Under the pieces are notes generated by a model. The model saw only the letters and a program-made list of their open reading frames with translations, was not told the DNA's origin and ran no database searches. Source: Bacteroidia bacterium (GTDB lineage Bacteria > Bacteroidota > Bacteroidia > AKYH767-A > OLB10). From it: a DNA stretch of 64,000 nt. Below are positions 37,391 through 46,564 of the stretch, piece by piece. Every line of letters begins with the position of its first letter. The stretch's first letter is position 1. The stretch is taken from positions 1-64,000 of the forward strand of contig JAEUTH010000040.1 of NCBI GenBank assembly GCA_016788165.1, written 5' to 3'. The position numbers were made by a program, and so were the translations under genes.

Positions 37391-38776
37391 ATGAAAAACA
37401 AACTCACTTTTTTTTTGATGTTAGTTTGCCTGAAAATGCAGGCCCAGCAAAATTATTGGAACCGGCAATATGGCAACTTAAGCAGCATGCTGGCAGGTGC
37501 CGTGGTTGGCAGCAATATCGAAAATGCATCTATTTACTACAACCCGGGTACGTTAGGTTTTGCCGACTCAATAAAAGTAACCGTATCATCAGGCTTGTAT
37601 GAGTTTACGGCACAGCGATTTACAAATGGTGTAAATAGTGGTCAAAATTTAATAGCTACAGATGTTAAACGTTTCCCGCTTTCTATTTTTCCAACATTTA
37701 AACTTAAAAACAATACAACGCTGGGTTTTATATATGTACCCAGGTTGTATAGTAACACCATTGTAAATGATGTACAACAAAACCGGGTTGATGTTTTGCA
37801 AAACAACAAACCGGTTCCTTTTTATACTTCATTCGATATTTCGAATTATGAAAGCGAGTGGTGGTATGGTGTGTCATTTTCTAAGAAACTAGATAAGCGA
37901 TCTGGTATTGGTATTACAGGTTTTGTAAGTTACCGTAATCAGAATTTCCGGTACCAGTATGCAGCCGATGCCTGGGTAGATACCATCAACAATACGTACA
38001 TGAACACACTCATGCAACGGCAGATAAAATATTACTGCTACAAAACTATTTTCAAAATAGGATATTTTAATAAGCATGATAAATATGCTTGGGGATGTGC
38101 GGCTACTATACCTGCATTTGCTGTTTATTCAAACGGCAAAACAAGCACACGATTTTGGTTTAATAATTTTATTGAGGCCGACAGTACTTCGGAACAAACT
38201 TTTATTGCCGAACAACAAATTAATTTAAAAGCCGATTTTAAATATCCAATTACTATAAGTGCCGGTGGGCAATTAGTAAAGGGTAAGTGTACCTATTACC
38301 TAACCGCAGAATCGTTTTTTGAAATAGCACCTTATGACGTATTGGAAATTAATAACCGTATAATTGAAATAAATGGCGTAACAATAAATGCCAATAAAAT
38401 TGCCGGAGCGCAAACCGCTTCTAAATTTATAACCAACGTAGCAGTGGCCATGCAATATCGTTACAAACCCAAACAAACCATTGCAATTGGCTTAGCCACT
38501 GACTTTAATTCATTACCCGAAAATTTTTTTGCCGAAGGCAGCAATGTAAACAGCAGCAATTGGAATTTGTATCATTTAACTTTAGGCTTTGATGTTGATA
38601 TTAAAAAAGTAAAAGTTTCGGTAGGTCTTAAGTGCTCATACGGTGCCAGTAAAAACAATTTACAGTTTGTAGATATAAGCACAGCGCATGCAGGTAACTT
38701 ATTATACGGTAACAGAAAATACATAAGCAACTACAACAATATACATGGTGGGATTATTTTGGGTTTAAATTTTTAA
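37391..38776 (+). CDS. FadL/OmpP1-like outer-membrane protein
   Basis: About 461 residues with a signal peptide (MKNKLTFFLMLVCLKMQAQ) and a final LNF outer-membrane signature. The N-terminal stretch SNIENASIYYNPGTLGF is characteristic of OmpP1/FadL-type hydrophobic-compound transporters, followed by many barrel strands. It begins 23 bases after the ACMSD gene on the same strand, so uptake of an aromatic substrate for that pathway is possible but unproven. A start at 37364 would overlap ACMSD and is less likely. Confidence 0.72.
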   Translation: MKNKLTFFLMLVCLKMQAQQNYWNRQYGNLSSMLAGAVVGSNIENASIYYNPGTLGFADSIKVTVSSGLYEFTAQRFTNGVNSGQNLIATDVKRFPLSIFPTFKLKNNTTLGFIYVPRLYSNTIVNDVQQNRVDVLQNNKPVPFYTSFDISNYESEWWYGVSFSKKLDKRSGIGITGFVSYRNQNFRYQYAADAWVDTINNTYMNTLMQRQIKYYCYKTIFKIGYFNKHDKYAWGCAATIPAFAVYSNGKTSTRFWFNNFIEADSTSEQTFIAEQQINLKADFKYPITISAGGQLVKGKCTYYLTAESFFEIAPYDVLEINNRIIEINGVTINANKIAGAQTASKFITNVAVAMQYRYKPKQTIAIGLATDFNSLPENFFAEGSNVNSSNWNLYHLTLGFDVDIKKVKVSVGLKCSYGASKNNLQFVDISTAHAGNLLYGNRKYISNYNNIHGGIILGLNF

Positions 38777-38892
38777 TCAATTTTCAAAGCAAGTATGGAT
38801 AGTTGACATCTGCTTGATAATTTGAAACAGCGGTATCAAAACTTCATTAAGCAATATATATTTACACATAACAACCTTTCTGATTATAAGTT

Positions 38893-41181
38893 ATGATGCG
38901 TTATTTTTTAGTATGGGTATATTGCTTTTTAAGCCTCTATAGTTGGGCGCAAAGCAATATTAAAAAACAAACAGCTGAAGAAAAGTGTTTGCTGCTTAAC
39001 CAAATTATGCTCGATAGCAGCAATGCTTTTAAACTAAGTGCAGCACTCAGGTTAGCCGATAGTTTGGAATTAGTTGCTGGGAAAGCCAACCTGCCATGTT
39101 ATAAAATTGAAGCTTATTTAATGCAAGCCAATGTATTTAGCAAACGGCAACAGTTTGATGCCGCTAAAGTATCGTTTGCAAAGGCTTATACACAACTTCA
39201 CTACTGTAACAACAAACTACAATATGCCAATTACTACCGCGCATTTGCATTAGATCAAAGTATCCAGAACAAACATCAACAAGCTGTAAATAATTACAAC
39301 AAAGCCATTACATACTTAGGTTACAATAGTAAACAGATTGTAGTGGCTAAAGTGTTTTATAAAATAGGGTATTGCTTTTATAATCTCCAATCCTATGATA
39401 GTGCATTAATTAACCTAACAAATGCAATAGCAATAGCAAAACAACTTAGCGACACAACTTCTTTATTCGAAACCTATAGACTAATGGCTCATTGTTACGC
39501 GAGTATGGGGTTGGAAAATAAAGCATTTGAAGTTGCCCAAATGGCTTCTTACTATGATAATACTAAAATTTCAGCTATTCAAAAACGTTCATTTTATTAT
39601 GAAACTGCATTTGTTGCTATTTGTTTAGATAGCATTGAAGTAGCCGAAAAGTTTTCAGCGTTATTTTATAACTGTAATAAAAAATTTGACGATGATTTTG
39701 GCAAACAATGCGAGGCCAAGCTAAAGGGCTTAATTTGTTTTACCAAGAAAGAATTTAAGGAGGCATTGCCATTTTTAAAACAAGCATACCAGTTGGCTAA
39801 TACAGCCAAAAATCATTTTATGCCAACAAGCGATTTCAATAACGATTGCATAATGTATTCGCAATGTTTAATTTTCTGCAATTATCCCGATAGTGCTATC
39901 GCATTGCTGAACAATTATTTATCTACAACAAAGCTTGAATATGGTAAAATGTTACTGTCGCAAGCATATTATTGCTTGGTATTAGCATACAGTAAAAAAC
40001 AGAATTTCGACTCGGTTGCATTTTATTTAAGCAGATTTAATGCCTCAAAAGATTTGGTGTTTACAGATAAGCATGCTGCAACAATTGCTAAAACTGAAGT
40101 TAGCTATAAAATCTTATTAAAAGATAAAGAAATTGAAAAGCTAAATTTTACAAACGACATTAAAACGCTTCAGCTTAAACTTAATAACAAACAACTTGCC
40201 GAAGCCGATTTAAAAAATCGGAACCAAATATTATTGATTAGCCATTCGGAATTCAATCGCCAACAAATCAATCAAAAACTGATTGATAACCAACAGGCAT
40301 TAAAAATTAAAAATGATGCGCTTTTAATTGAAAAACAAAATGCAAAACTGACAGCATTAAACCTTTACCAAAGTAAACAAAGGCAGTGGCTGCTGCTTGC
40401 TGGCATTGCTTTGTTTACTGTATTAGCCATATATAGTTATGGGCGTTTTATAAAGCATAAAAAGTTAAATATTAAGCTCGATAATTCGTTAAAAAAATTG
40501 AAAGAAATGCAAAGTTTGTTAGTTGCTTCAGAAAAAGAAAAAGCAACAGAAAAAACCCGAGCCGAGCTTTCGCGCGATTTACACGATGATTTAGGCGCCA
40601 CCTTAAGTAGTTTGTCAGTATATAGCATGGCAGCCAAAGGCAGATTACAAAACAATCAGTTAACTGACTTGCCTCATATATTAGACACTATCGGCACACA
40701 TGCACAAGAAATGGTTATGCATATTAATGAACGCGTTTGGTTGTTGAAACCTGAAAATAATACCATTGAGAAAACTACGGAGCAATTACAAAACTATGCA
40801 TCAAATTTATTGTTGTTAAGAAATATACCATTTGTAATAGATTGTAGCCATGATGTTTCAGCAATGAAACTACAAACAGAAGCACAAAAAAATGTGTATC
40901 TGATTTTTAAAGAAGCTATAAACAATACTGCAAAATATGCACAGGCAAGCATGGTAAATTTCATCATATCCATTGCGGATAATACCATCATTTTTAAAAT
41001 GAACGATAATGGTGTTGGGTTTGATACCAAGAGCAACAGGGTTAATGGAACAGGCAATGGTCTTACAAACATGCATTACAGAGCCAAGCAACTAAATGCT
41101 TCGCTTAAAATTGAGTCCGTACATGGTTATGGTACGCATGTTACATTAACTTGGGATATCCCCCAAAATGGGGATGTATAG
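38893..41181 (+). CDS. TPR-containing sensor histidine kinase (HisKA_3/NarX type)
   Basis: A 762-residue kinase. Signal peptide about 1-20, periplasmic-side TPR repeats about 90-430, a coiled coil, one membrane helix about 497-516 (RQWLLLAGIALFTVLAIY), then a HisKA_3 dimerisation domain with phospho-acceptor His564 in SRDLHDDLGATLSSLS. The ATPase domain shows EAINNTAKYAQAS, MNDNGVGFD and GTGNGLTNMHYRAKQL. It probably senses a periplasmic signal and phosphorylates the NarL-type regulator starting 45 bases later. A CCCC-GGGG inverted repeat lies in its last codons. Confidence 0.87.
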   Translation: MMRYFLVWVYCFLSLYSWAQSNIKKQTAEEKCLLLNQIMLDSSNAFKLSAALRLADSLELVAGKANLPCYKIEAYLMQANVFSKRQQFDAAKVSFAKAYTQLHYCNNKLQYANYYRAFALDQSIQNKHQQAVNNYNKAITYLGYNSKQIVVAKVFYKIGYCFYNLQSYDSALINLTNAIAIAKQLSDTTSLFETYRLMAHCYASMGLENKAFEVAQMASYYDNTKISAIQKRSFYYETAFVAICLDSIEVAEKFSALFYNCNKKFDDDFGKQCEAKLKGLICFTKKEFKEALPFLKQAYQLANTAKNHFMPTSDFNNDCIMYSQCLIFCNYPDSAIALLNNYLSTTKLEYGKMLLSQAYYCLVLAYSKKQNFDSVAFYLSRFNASKDLVFTDKHAATIAKTEVSYKILLKDKEIEKLNFTNDIKTLQLKLNNKQLAEADLKNRNQILLISHSEFNRQQINQKLIDNQQALKIKNDALLIEKQNAKLTALNLYQSKQRQWLLLAGIALFTVLAIYSYGRFIKHKKLNIKLDNSLKKLKEMQSLLVASEKEKATEKTRAELSRDLHDDLGATLSSLSVYSMAAKGRLQNNQLTDLPHILDTIGTHAQEMVMHINERVWLLKPENNTIEKTTEQLQNYASNLLLLRNIPFVIDCSHDVSAMKLQTEAQKNVYLIFKEAINNTAKYAQASMVNFIISIADNTIIFKMNDNGVGFDTKSNRVNGTGNGLTNMHYRAKQLNASLKIESVHGYGTHVTLTWDIPQNGDV
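41158..41175. promoter_or_regulatory. CCCC-GGGG inverted repeat, copy 1
   Basis: ATCCCC-CAAAAT-GGGGAT, overlapping the end of the kinase gene and upstream of the regulator gene. Nearly the same motif recurs at 41952-41969. It is a candidate binding site for the adjacent NarL-type regulator. Confidence 0.5.
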
Positions 41182-41226
41182 TTTGCTCTGTAATAATCAT
41201 ATTTGAAACCCGTAAAACCTAATACT

Positions 41227-41871
41227 ATGCCGGTAAGAGTAGCTTTGTTCGAAGACAATAAAAAATACCGCGAGTCAATGAGTTTACTTATCGAAGGTTC
41301 GCCCGGTTTTGCATTGGCAGGCGCATTTGATAATGCCCGTGATGTACTGAGTAAAATTGAACAATCGCAACCCGATGTTTTGCTGATGGATATTGAAATG
41401 CCCGGTATTAGTGGCATTGAAGCTTTGCTGGTTATCAAAAAAAAGTACCCGCAATTGAATGTACTTATTGATACTGTTTTCGAAGACGATAAAAAAATAT
41501 TTGAAGCTATTTGTAATGGTGCCAGCGGCTATGTTTTAAAAAGCACACCACCAGCACGTTTGCTCGATGCTATTGTTGAAACCTATCAGGGTGGCGCACC
41601 CATGAGCCCCGTAATTGCAAAAAAAGTTTTGCAGTTGTTACAAGATAAACAACTACAAACACCACAGCCCACACAATTGTTTGACCTAACCCAGCGCGAA
41701 AAGGAAATACTGGCATTAATGGTAAATGGTTTCAGCTATAAGATGATTGCTGCCGAAAAAGGCATCACCTTCGAAACCGTGCGTAGCCATATAAAAAACA
41801 TCTATCAAAAGTTACATGTGGTATCAATGGCCGAAGCAGTGGCCAAAGCAGTTAAAAACAACTTAGCCTGA
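41227..41871 (+). CDS. NarL/FixJ-family response regulator
   Basis: A 214-residue regulator: receiver domain with acidic pocket (LFEDN), phospho-acceptor Asp55 (LLMDIEMPG), conserved Thr and Lys (DTVFEDD, GYVLKST), then a LuxR-type helix-turn-helix (LTQREKEILALMVNGFSYKMIAAEKGITFETVRSHIKNIYQKL). It is the partner of the upstream kinase. The ATG at 41227 is preferred over the TTG at 41203 because MPVRVALFED starts the receiver fold directly. The gene downstream is an S74-type surface protein, the likeliest target. Confidence 0.92.
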   Translation: MPVRVALFEDNKKYRESMSLLIEGSPGFALAGAFDNARDVLSKIEQSQPDVLLMDIEMPGISGIEALLVIKKKYPQLNVLIDTVFEDDKKIFEAICNGASGYVLKSTPPARLLDAIVETYQGGAPMSPVIAKKVLQLLQDKQLQTPQPTQLFDLTQREKEILALMVNGFSYKMIAAEKGITFETVRSHIKNIYQKLHVVSMAEAVAKAVKNNLA

Positions 41872-41951
41872 AAACACTTTTTTGTTAGTGTTTTATAGGT
41901 ATAGCTTACATACTTCCTATTTTTTGTTTTAAAACAACCGGGTAAATGCTA

Positions 41952-41969
41952 CCCCCCAAAAATGGGGAT
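41952..41969. promoter_or_regulatory. CCCC-GGGG inverted repeat, copy 2
   Basis: CCCCCCAAAAATGGGGAT at 41952-41969 lies about 178 bp upstream of the S74 protein gene and repeats the motif at 41158-41175. Candidate operator for the NarL-type regulator. Confidence 0.5.
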
Positions 41970-42146
41970 TGACTGACCATCTGCCCGCATGCTAAGTTTG
42001 TTTGCACAAAAAGCAAATCAAAAAATCGAATTATATAAAATTAAAAATTGAATGCATGTAACTATAGCCAAGTGTATTCAGCCCTAAATAAATAACAGGG
42101 TATGTATTTAATAAATAAAAACTAATAACTAAAAAATCCAAACATT

Positions 42147-44084
42147 ATGAAATTTAAAAATTACACCAACAAAGCAATGCTTATTGCCTGCATTACAGCC
42201 TCTAATTTAGCACAAGCCCAGTGGACTGAAAATGCAAGCAGCGTTTATTTAACAAGTGGAACAAAAAATGTAGGCATCGGCACATTTGCACCGGCCTTTG
42301 CAATAGATGTGCAACGTACTGGCAATGCCAGCGCCCATTTTAAATCGGTAACAGGTACCTGCAATTTGATTATAGACAGAGGTAACTCCGCAGCAACCTC
42401 ATCGGTTAGTTATCGTACAGCAGGTGTGCCCACATGGCAAACCGGTACTATGAGTACGGATAATTTTGTAATACGAAATATATCTTTAGGCGCACCGGCA
42501 TTAGCTGTAAATAATTCTAATAACAATGTGGGTATTGGCACCAATGCGCCAGCACATAAATTAACAATTAATACTGATAATTTACCTGCAGTTGCACTTG
42601 GTTTAGATAACAGAGCGGCTATTGCAGCGCGTAACGCAGCAGGCGTTTACGAAAACTTTTTATGGCCACGCGAAAATGATAACAGAACCTATCTAAATTA
42701 TGGTTCGGCAGGTATGCATATCAGAAATAATGCCTCTACTTCTACTATTTTTCTGTCTAATGATAATAATGTGGGTATTGGTACTGCAACGCCTACAAGT
42801 AAACTGCATGTAATTGGCTCGGGTTTTTTTCAAGGCAATTTACATGTAACTAACAATGCAAGTTTTGGTGCCAGCATTGGTATATCGGGTGATGTAACTG
42901 CCACAGGTACTGTTACGGGTAATAAACTTGCAGGTAATACTGCTGATATATCAGGTAATATAACCATGGGCGATACACTTTTTATTGGTTCTGTTGAAAG
43001 AATAATTGATGCAGGTGGTTTTACACTTGGCTGTTATGGCGATTTTGTTCCTGAAACGAATGCAGGTTCATCGTTAGGGCAGGCTGGTAGAGCTTGGAGC
43101 CAATTGCATCTTACATCAAATGCAAATATAGGTGGTAATGTAACTGTTACAGGCTCAGCAAGCATAGGTAATGGAATCAATGTTATTGCAGGCAATATTT
43201 CGTCAGGTGGCGATTTATATACCTCGTCCGGAAATGGTGTTATTAACTGCGGTGGTGATTCAATGTCGGCTTTTATAAATGTTTTGGCTGATAATTTTAC
43301 ACCCGGTACCAGTAATTTAAATGCGAATGGTGATGAAGATTTATATATCGGTGGCGATTTAGAAGTAACGTTAAAAGGATATCAAACCGGTGGTGGTGCC
43401 TGGGGCGTACGCAGCGATGCACGCCTTAAAAAGGATGTAGTTGATTTTACCGATGGTTTAGATGCATTGTTAAAAATACGTCCTGTTAAGTTTAAGTATA
43501 ACAACTTAATGCCTAACCATACCGAACAAGAGTATGTTGGTATTATAGCTCAGGAAATGCAAGAAATTGCACCTTACATGGTTGAAGAAAAACCAATGGG
43601 CCAAATTGTTGAAGAAGACGCCAATGGTAAAGAAGTTATTGTAAAACAAGGCACCAACTATTTATCATACGACCCTAATGCCTTATGGTATATTACCGTA
43701 AATGCAGTTAAGGAGCAACAAAAAATAATTGAAAAACAAGCCGAACGTATTGAAGCTTTAGAAGCATTATTAAAAGATAATGCTACCACAACGCATCGCA
43801 ATACATTGCAAACGGTTACCAGTAAATCAACTATCGAACAAAACCAACCCAATCCATTTAATCAAAGTACAGTTATCAATTACAACTTAACTGACGATAA
43901 TGCTAAAGCGCATATCATAATACGTGATTTAAGCGGCAACATGCTTAAAAAGTGTGTGTTAGGACAACGCGGTAAAGGTCAGGTAGTTATTCAGGCTAAT
44001 GAGTTTGCGCAAGGCACTTATACATACAGTTTAGAAGTTAATGGCCAAAGTATTGATACCAAACTTATGGTAATTGTAAATTAA
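42147..44084 (+). CDS. Secreted tail-fibre-like protein with S74 chaperone domain and T9SS sorting tail
   Basis: A 645-residue exported protein: signal peptide ending NLAQAQ, then glycine/asparagine-rich beta-helix-like repeats with NVGIGTxAP units. An S74 intramolecular chaperone domain begins near Ser423 (RSDARLKKDVVDFTDGLDALLKIRPVKFKY, then EYVGIIAQEMQEIAPYMV) and ends with a coiled coil (EQQKIIEKQAERIEALEALL). The last 75 residues (NQPNPFNQSTVINY to KLMVIVN) are a T9SS sorting domain. S74 domains trimerise phage fibres and then self-cleave; here one is combined with a T9SS tail. Likely target of the upstream two-component system. Confidence 0.86.
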   Translation: MKFKNYTNKAMLIACITASNLAQAQWTENASSVYLTSGTKNVGIGTFAPAFAIDVQRTGNASAHFKSVTGTCNLIIDRGNSAATSSVSYRTAGVPTWQTGTMSTDNFVIRNISLGAPALAVNNSNNNVGIGTNAPAHKLTINTDNLPAVALGLDNRAAIAARNAAGVYENFLWPRENDNRTYLNYGSAGMHIRNNASTSTIFLSNDNNVGIGTATPTSKLHVIGSGFFQGNLHVTNNASFGASIGISGDVTATGTVTGNKLAGNTADISGNITMGDTLFIGSVERIIDAGGFTLGCYGDFVPETNAGSSLGQAGRAWSQLHLTSNANIGGNVTVTGSASIGNGINVIAGNISSGGDLYTSSGNGVINCGGDSMSAFINVLADNFTPGTSNLNANGDEDLYIGGDLEVTLKGYQTGGGAWGVRSDARLKKDVVDFTDGLDALLKIRPVKFKYNNLMPNHTEQEYVGIIAQEMQEIAPYMVEEKPMGQIVEEDANGKEVIVKQGTNYLSYDPNALWYITVNAVKEQQKIIEKQAERIEALEALLKDNATTTHRNTLQTVTSKSTIEQNQPNPFNQSTVINYNLTDDNAKAHIIIRDLSGNMLKKCVLGQRGKGQVVIQANEFAQGTYTYSLEVNGQSIDTKLMVIVN

Positions 44085-44106
44085 GTTTCTGATTATATTT
44101 TAGTTT

Positions 44107-44138
44107 CAAAAAGGGCAAACTTTCGTTTGCCCTTTTTG
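44107..44138 (+). terminator. Rho-independent terminator after S74 gene
   Basis: CAAAAAGGGCAAAC at 44107-44120 pairs with GTTTGCCCTTTTTG at 44125-44138 around TTTC, 23 bases after the S74 gene stop codon. Confidence 0.9.
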
Positions 44139-44218
44139 CTATGTTGCACACACTTTTAAAGATTATAACCACATTTAATTGATGGCAACATTTTATAGAA
44201 GCATTCGTTTAGTTGAAT

Positions 44219-44959
44219 ATGATTCGTAATTTTTTTTTTCTGATTTGCATTTTACTGCTTGGTTACAAAGTTGCAGCACAAACCGAAATGCAACCTGTAG
44301 CCGTGGTCGAGCTTTTTACTTCAGCAGGTTGCAATAAATGCCCGACTGCCGACTCGGTGCTGCAAAAAATTGCTGACGAAGCACGTTTGCAAAAGAAAAA
44401 TGTTGTAACCATAGCTTATCATGTTGATTATTGGAACAAACCTTATAAAGACCCATACAGTAAAAATCAGTTTACTTACCTGCAACAAAACTATGTAAGT
44501 GTCTTGCAATTAAAAGAAATGTACACCCCTATGATGGTTGTTAATGGTGCACAAACTGCAACGGGTAACAATTTTAACACAGGCTGGAGTTTGATAGCAA
44601 AACAATTACAAAAACCGGCCAACAATAGCTTATCACTAACACCGGATTCGATTATAAACGATACACTTTATGTAAGCTATTTAATAAGCAAGCAAACGAA
44701 AAACACTTCAATAAAAATTTTATTACTCGAAAACAACTTACATAATCAAATACCGGCCGGCCAAAACAAAGGTCTTACATTACACTATAATTACGTTTGC
44801 CGCATTTACAAAGCAAAAAGCATAGAATCTAAAAAGGGGCAAATAGCAATTGCACTTAAAGGGTTAAAATTAAATCCCAATATCAGTCTGGTTGGTTTAT
44901 TGCAACAACGAGGCTCTTTGCAAATAGATGCAGCTTTTAAGGGTACGCTTACTAAATAA
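44219..44959 (+). CDS. DUF1223 thioredoxin-like secreted protein
   Basis: About 246 residues with a signal peptide (MIRNFFFLICILLLGYKVAAQ). The core VVELFTSAGCNKCPTADSVL carries a CxxC in the DUF1223 position; VTIAYHVDYWNKPYKDPYS and YTPMMVVNGAQTATG are further family landmarks. DUF1223 proteins have a thioredoxin-like fold; the redox partner is unknown. The ATG at 44219 is preferred to the TTG six bases earlier. Confidence 0.87.
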   Translation: MIRNFFFLICILLLGYKVAAQTEMQPVAVVELFTSAGCNKCPTADSVLQKIADEARLQKKNVVTIAYHVDYWNKPYKDPYSKNQFTYLQQNYVSVLQLKEMYTPMMVVNGAQTATGNNFNTGWSLIAKQLQKPANNSLSLTPDSIINDTLYVSYLISKQTKNTSIKILLLENNLHNQIPAGQNKGLTLHYNYVCRIYKAKSIESKKGQIAIALKGLKLNPNISLVGLLQQRGSLQIDAAFKGTLTK

Positions 44960-44970
44960 TTAAACCTGCG

Positions 44971-45014
44971 AAAAACAAAAAGCCGGAGTTAAATTACTCC
45001 GGCTTTTTGTTTTT
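44971..45014. terminator. Rho-independent terminator, 19-bp stem
   Basis: AAAAACAAAAAGCCGGAGT at 44971-44989 pairs perfectly with 44996-45014 around TAAATT. It serves the convergent DUF1223 and acylphosphatase genes. Confidence 0.92.
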
Positions 45015-45031
45015 AGTCAGTTACTATTTGT

Positions 45032-45298
45032 TTAATGTTGTACAAATGTGTTTTCATTTAAAACTTCCGCATTTTCAAACCGCTTTACTTCTATCACCTT
45101 CGATAAGGGCGAACCCGTATAACACCAGTTTTCTAATGCAGTTAGACTGTCGGCATTGCCATTGGCAACAATATGCACACTGCCATCGTTCCTGTTTTCA
45201 ACATAACCTGTTATGCCTAACTCCAGTGCTTTGGCAACGGTATATTTACGGTAAAACACTTGCTGTACCTGGCCGGTAACAATTAAACTACACTGCAT
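45032..45298 (-). CDS. acyP: Acylphosphatase
   Basis: An 88-residue enzyme hydrolysing carboxyl-phosphate bonds in small metabolites. Signature VTGQVQQVFYRKYTVAKALELGITGYVENRNDGSVHIVANG holds the catalytic Arg (FYRKY) and Asn (VENRNDGSV). It starts immediately next to the stop codon of the His-rich secreted protein gene. Confidence 0.93.
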   Translation of the reverse strand: MQCSLIVTGQVQQVFYRKYTVAKALELGITGYVENRNDGSVHIVANGNADSLTALENWCYTGSPLSKVIEVKRFENAEVLNENTFVQH

Positions 45299-45721
45299 TT
45301 AATTATGATTATGCCCCTCGTGATTATGGCTATCGCCCGATTTGGGTGCACATTTTTCAACAATGGTATGAAACAAATCATGTACCTCAGATAGTTTTTT
45401 GGTTACATCGGCATCATTACCTTTTTTATCAATCAGCGTTTTTAGCTCATTACAACCAACCGCTAACTTATGAAGTGCCTTATGTGTTTCGGGTGTGTTA
45501 ATTTCAGCAGGGATTGTTGACTTAGACAGGGCCTCAGCTTTCTTGTACAATTCATCAGCACGTTCGCGAATGGGTTTTAGGTTGCCCTCTTCGCTTGGGT
45601 GAAATGTTTCAGACATTACTGTATGGAATGATTTTAATTCTTTCCAATTGTCGAATTTGTTTTGAGCCATTGCTGCACTGCTTATCCAAAAACAAATAAC
45701 AGCCATAATAATTTTTTTCAT
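45299..45721 (-). CDS. Small secreted helical protein with His-rich tail
   Basis: A 140-residue protein with signal peptide MKKIIMAVICFWISSAAMAQ. The body is helical (FDNWKELKSFHTVMSETFHPSEEGNLKPIRERADELYKKAEALS) and resembles small four-helix-bundle periplasmic proteins. The tail SGDSHNHEGHNHN is rich in His and may bind metal such as Cu, Ni or Zn. No family name can be given confidently. It lies between enoyl-CoA hydratase and acyP on one strand. Confidence 0.72.
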   Translation of the reverse strand: MKKIIMAVICFWISSAAMAQNKFDNWKELKSFHTVMSETFHPSEEGNLKPIRERADELYKKAEALSKSTIPAEINTPETHKALHKLAVGCNELKTLIDKKGNDADVTKKLSEVHDLFHTIVEKCAPKSGDSHNHEGHNHN

Positions 45722-45747
45722 TTTAAATGTTGTTTAAAGGGTTGTAA

Positions 45748-46527
45748 TTATTTTCCGGTAAATATGGGTTTGCGTTTTTCGGCAAATGCCTGTGTGCCTT
45801 CTATCATATCGGCTGTGCCAAAGCACTTACCAAAAGCCTCAATTTCTGTATCCAATCCCTTTTTGGTATCGTCATTGGCAACATTGGCACAGGCAATGCA
45901 TGCAGCAACTGCTAAAGGTGCTTGCTGAATTATTTTTTGTGCCAATTCCAAACATTTATTTTTTAATTCGGCTAAAGGTACGGTATAGTTTACCAAACCA
46001 TGTTGCAATGCATCGGCAGCCGTAATCATATCGGCAGTAACTAAAAGTTCGATGGCTTTTGCTTTGCCTATGTAGCGTACCAAGCGTTGCGTGCCACCGT
46101 AACCGGGTATTAAACCTAATTTTACTTCGGGCTGTCCAAAGCGCGCATTGTCAGCAGCTATGCGCATGTGGCAAGCCATTGCTAATTCGCAGCCACCACC
46201 TAAAGCAAAACCATTTATAGCAGCTATTACAGGTTTTTTACTGTTTTCAAATCTGTTAAACACTTCTTGCCCTGCACGCGCCAATTGCGAACCTTGCTGT
46301 GCGCCTAAGCCTGCAAACTCAGTAATATCAGCACCGGCAACAAAAGCTTTTTCGCCAGCACCGGTAAGTATAACAACACGTACATCATCATCATCCTGAG
46401 CTTTGGCAATGGCATTACCAAGCTCTGAAATGGTTTGTGCATTTAAGGCATTTAATTTTTCGGGGCGATTAATGGTAATCGTTAAAACCTGTTTGTCTTT
46501 TTCTGTAAGTATATTTTGATAGTTCAT
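45748..46527 (-). CDS. Enoyl-CoA hydratase/isomerase family protein
   Basis: A 260-residue crotonase-fold enzyme, MNYQNILTEKDKQVLTITINRPEKLNALN onward. CoA oxyanion-hole and catalytic elements: AFVAGADITEFAG, NGFALGGGCELAMACHMRIA, and FGQPEVKLGLIPGYGGTQRL with the two catalytic-site Glu (E in CELA and PEVKLG). The ATG at 46527 starts the standard fold; an extension to 46650 would overlap the upstream gene and is not family-like. It hydrates trans-2-enoyl-CoA in fatty-acid or amino-acid catabolism. It follows the B12-binding gene by 37 bases. Confidence 0.9.
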   Translation of the reverse strand: MNYQNILTEKDKQVLTITINRPEKLNALNAQTISELGNAIAKAQDDDDVRVVILTGAGEKAFVAGADITEFAGLGAQQGSQLARAGQEVFNRFENSKKPVIAAINGFALGGGCELAMACHMRIAADNARFGQPEVKLGLIPGYGGTQRLVRYIGKAKAIELLVTADMITAADALQHGLVNYTVPLAELKNKCLELAQKIIQQAPLAVAACIACANVANDDTKKGLDTEIEAFGKCFGTADMIEGTQAFAEKRKPIFTGK

Positions 46528-46564
46528 AAATGATATAAAAGTGTTTTTGTTTTTTTTATGTGTT

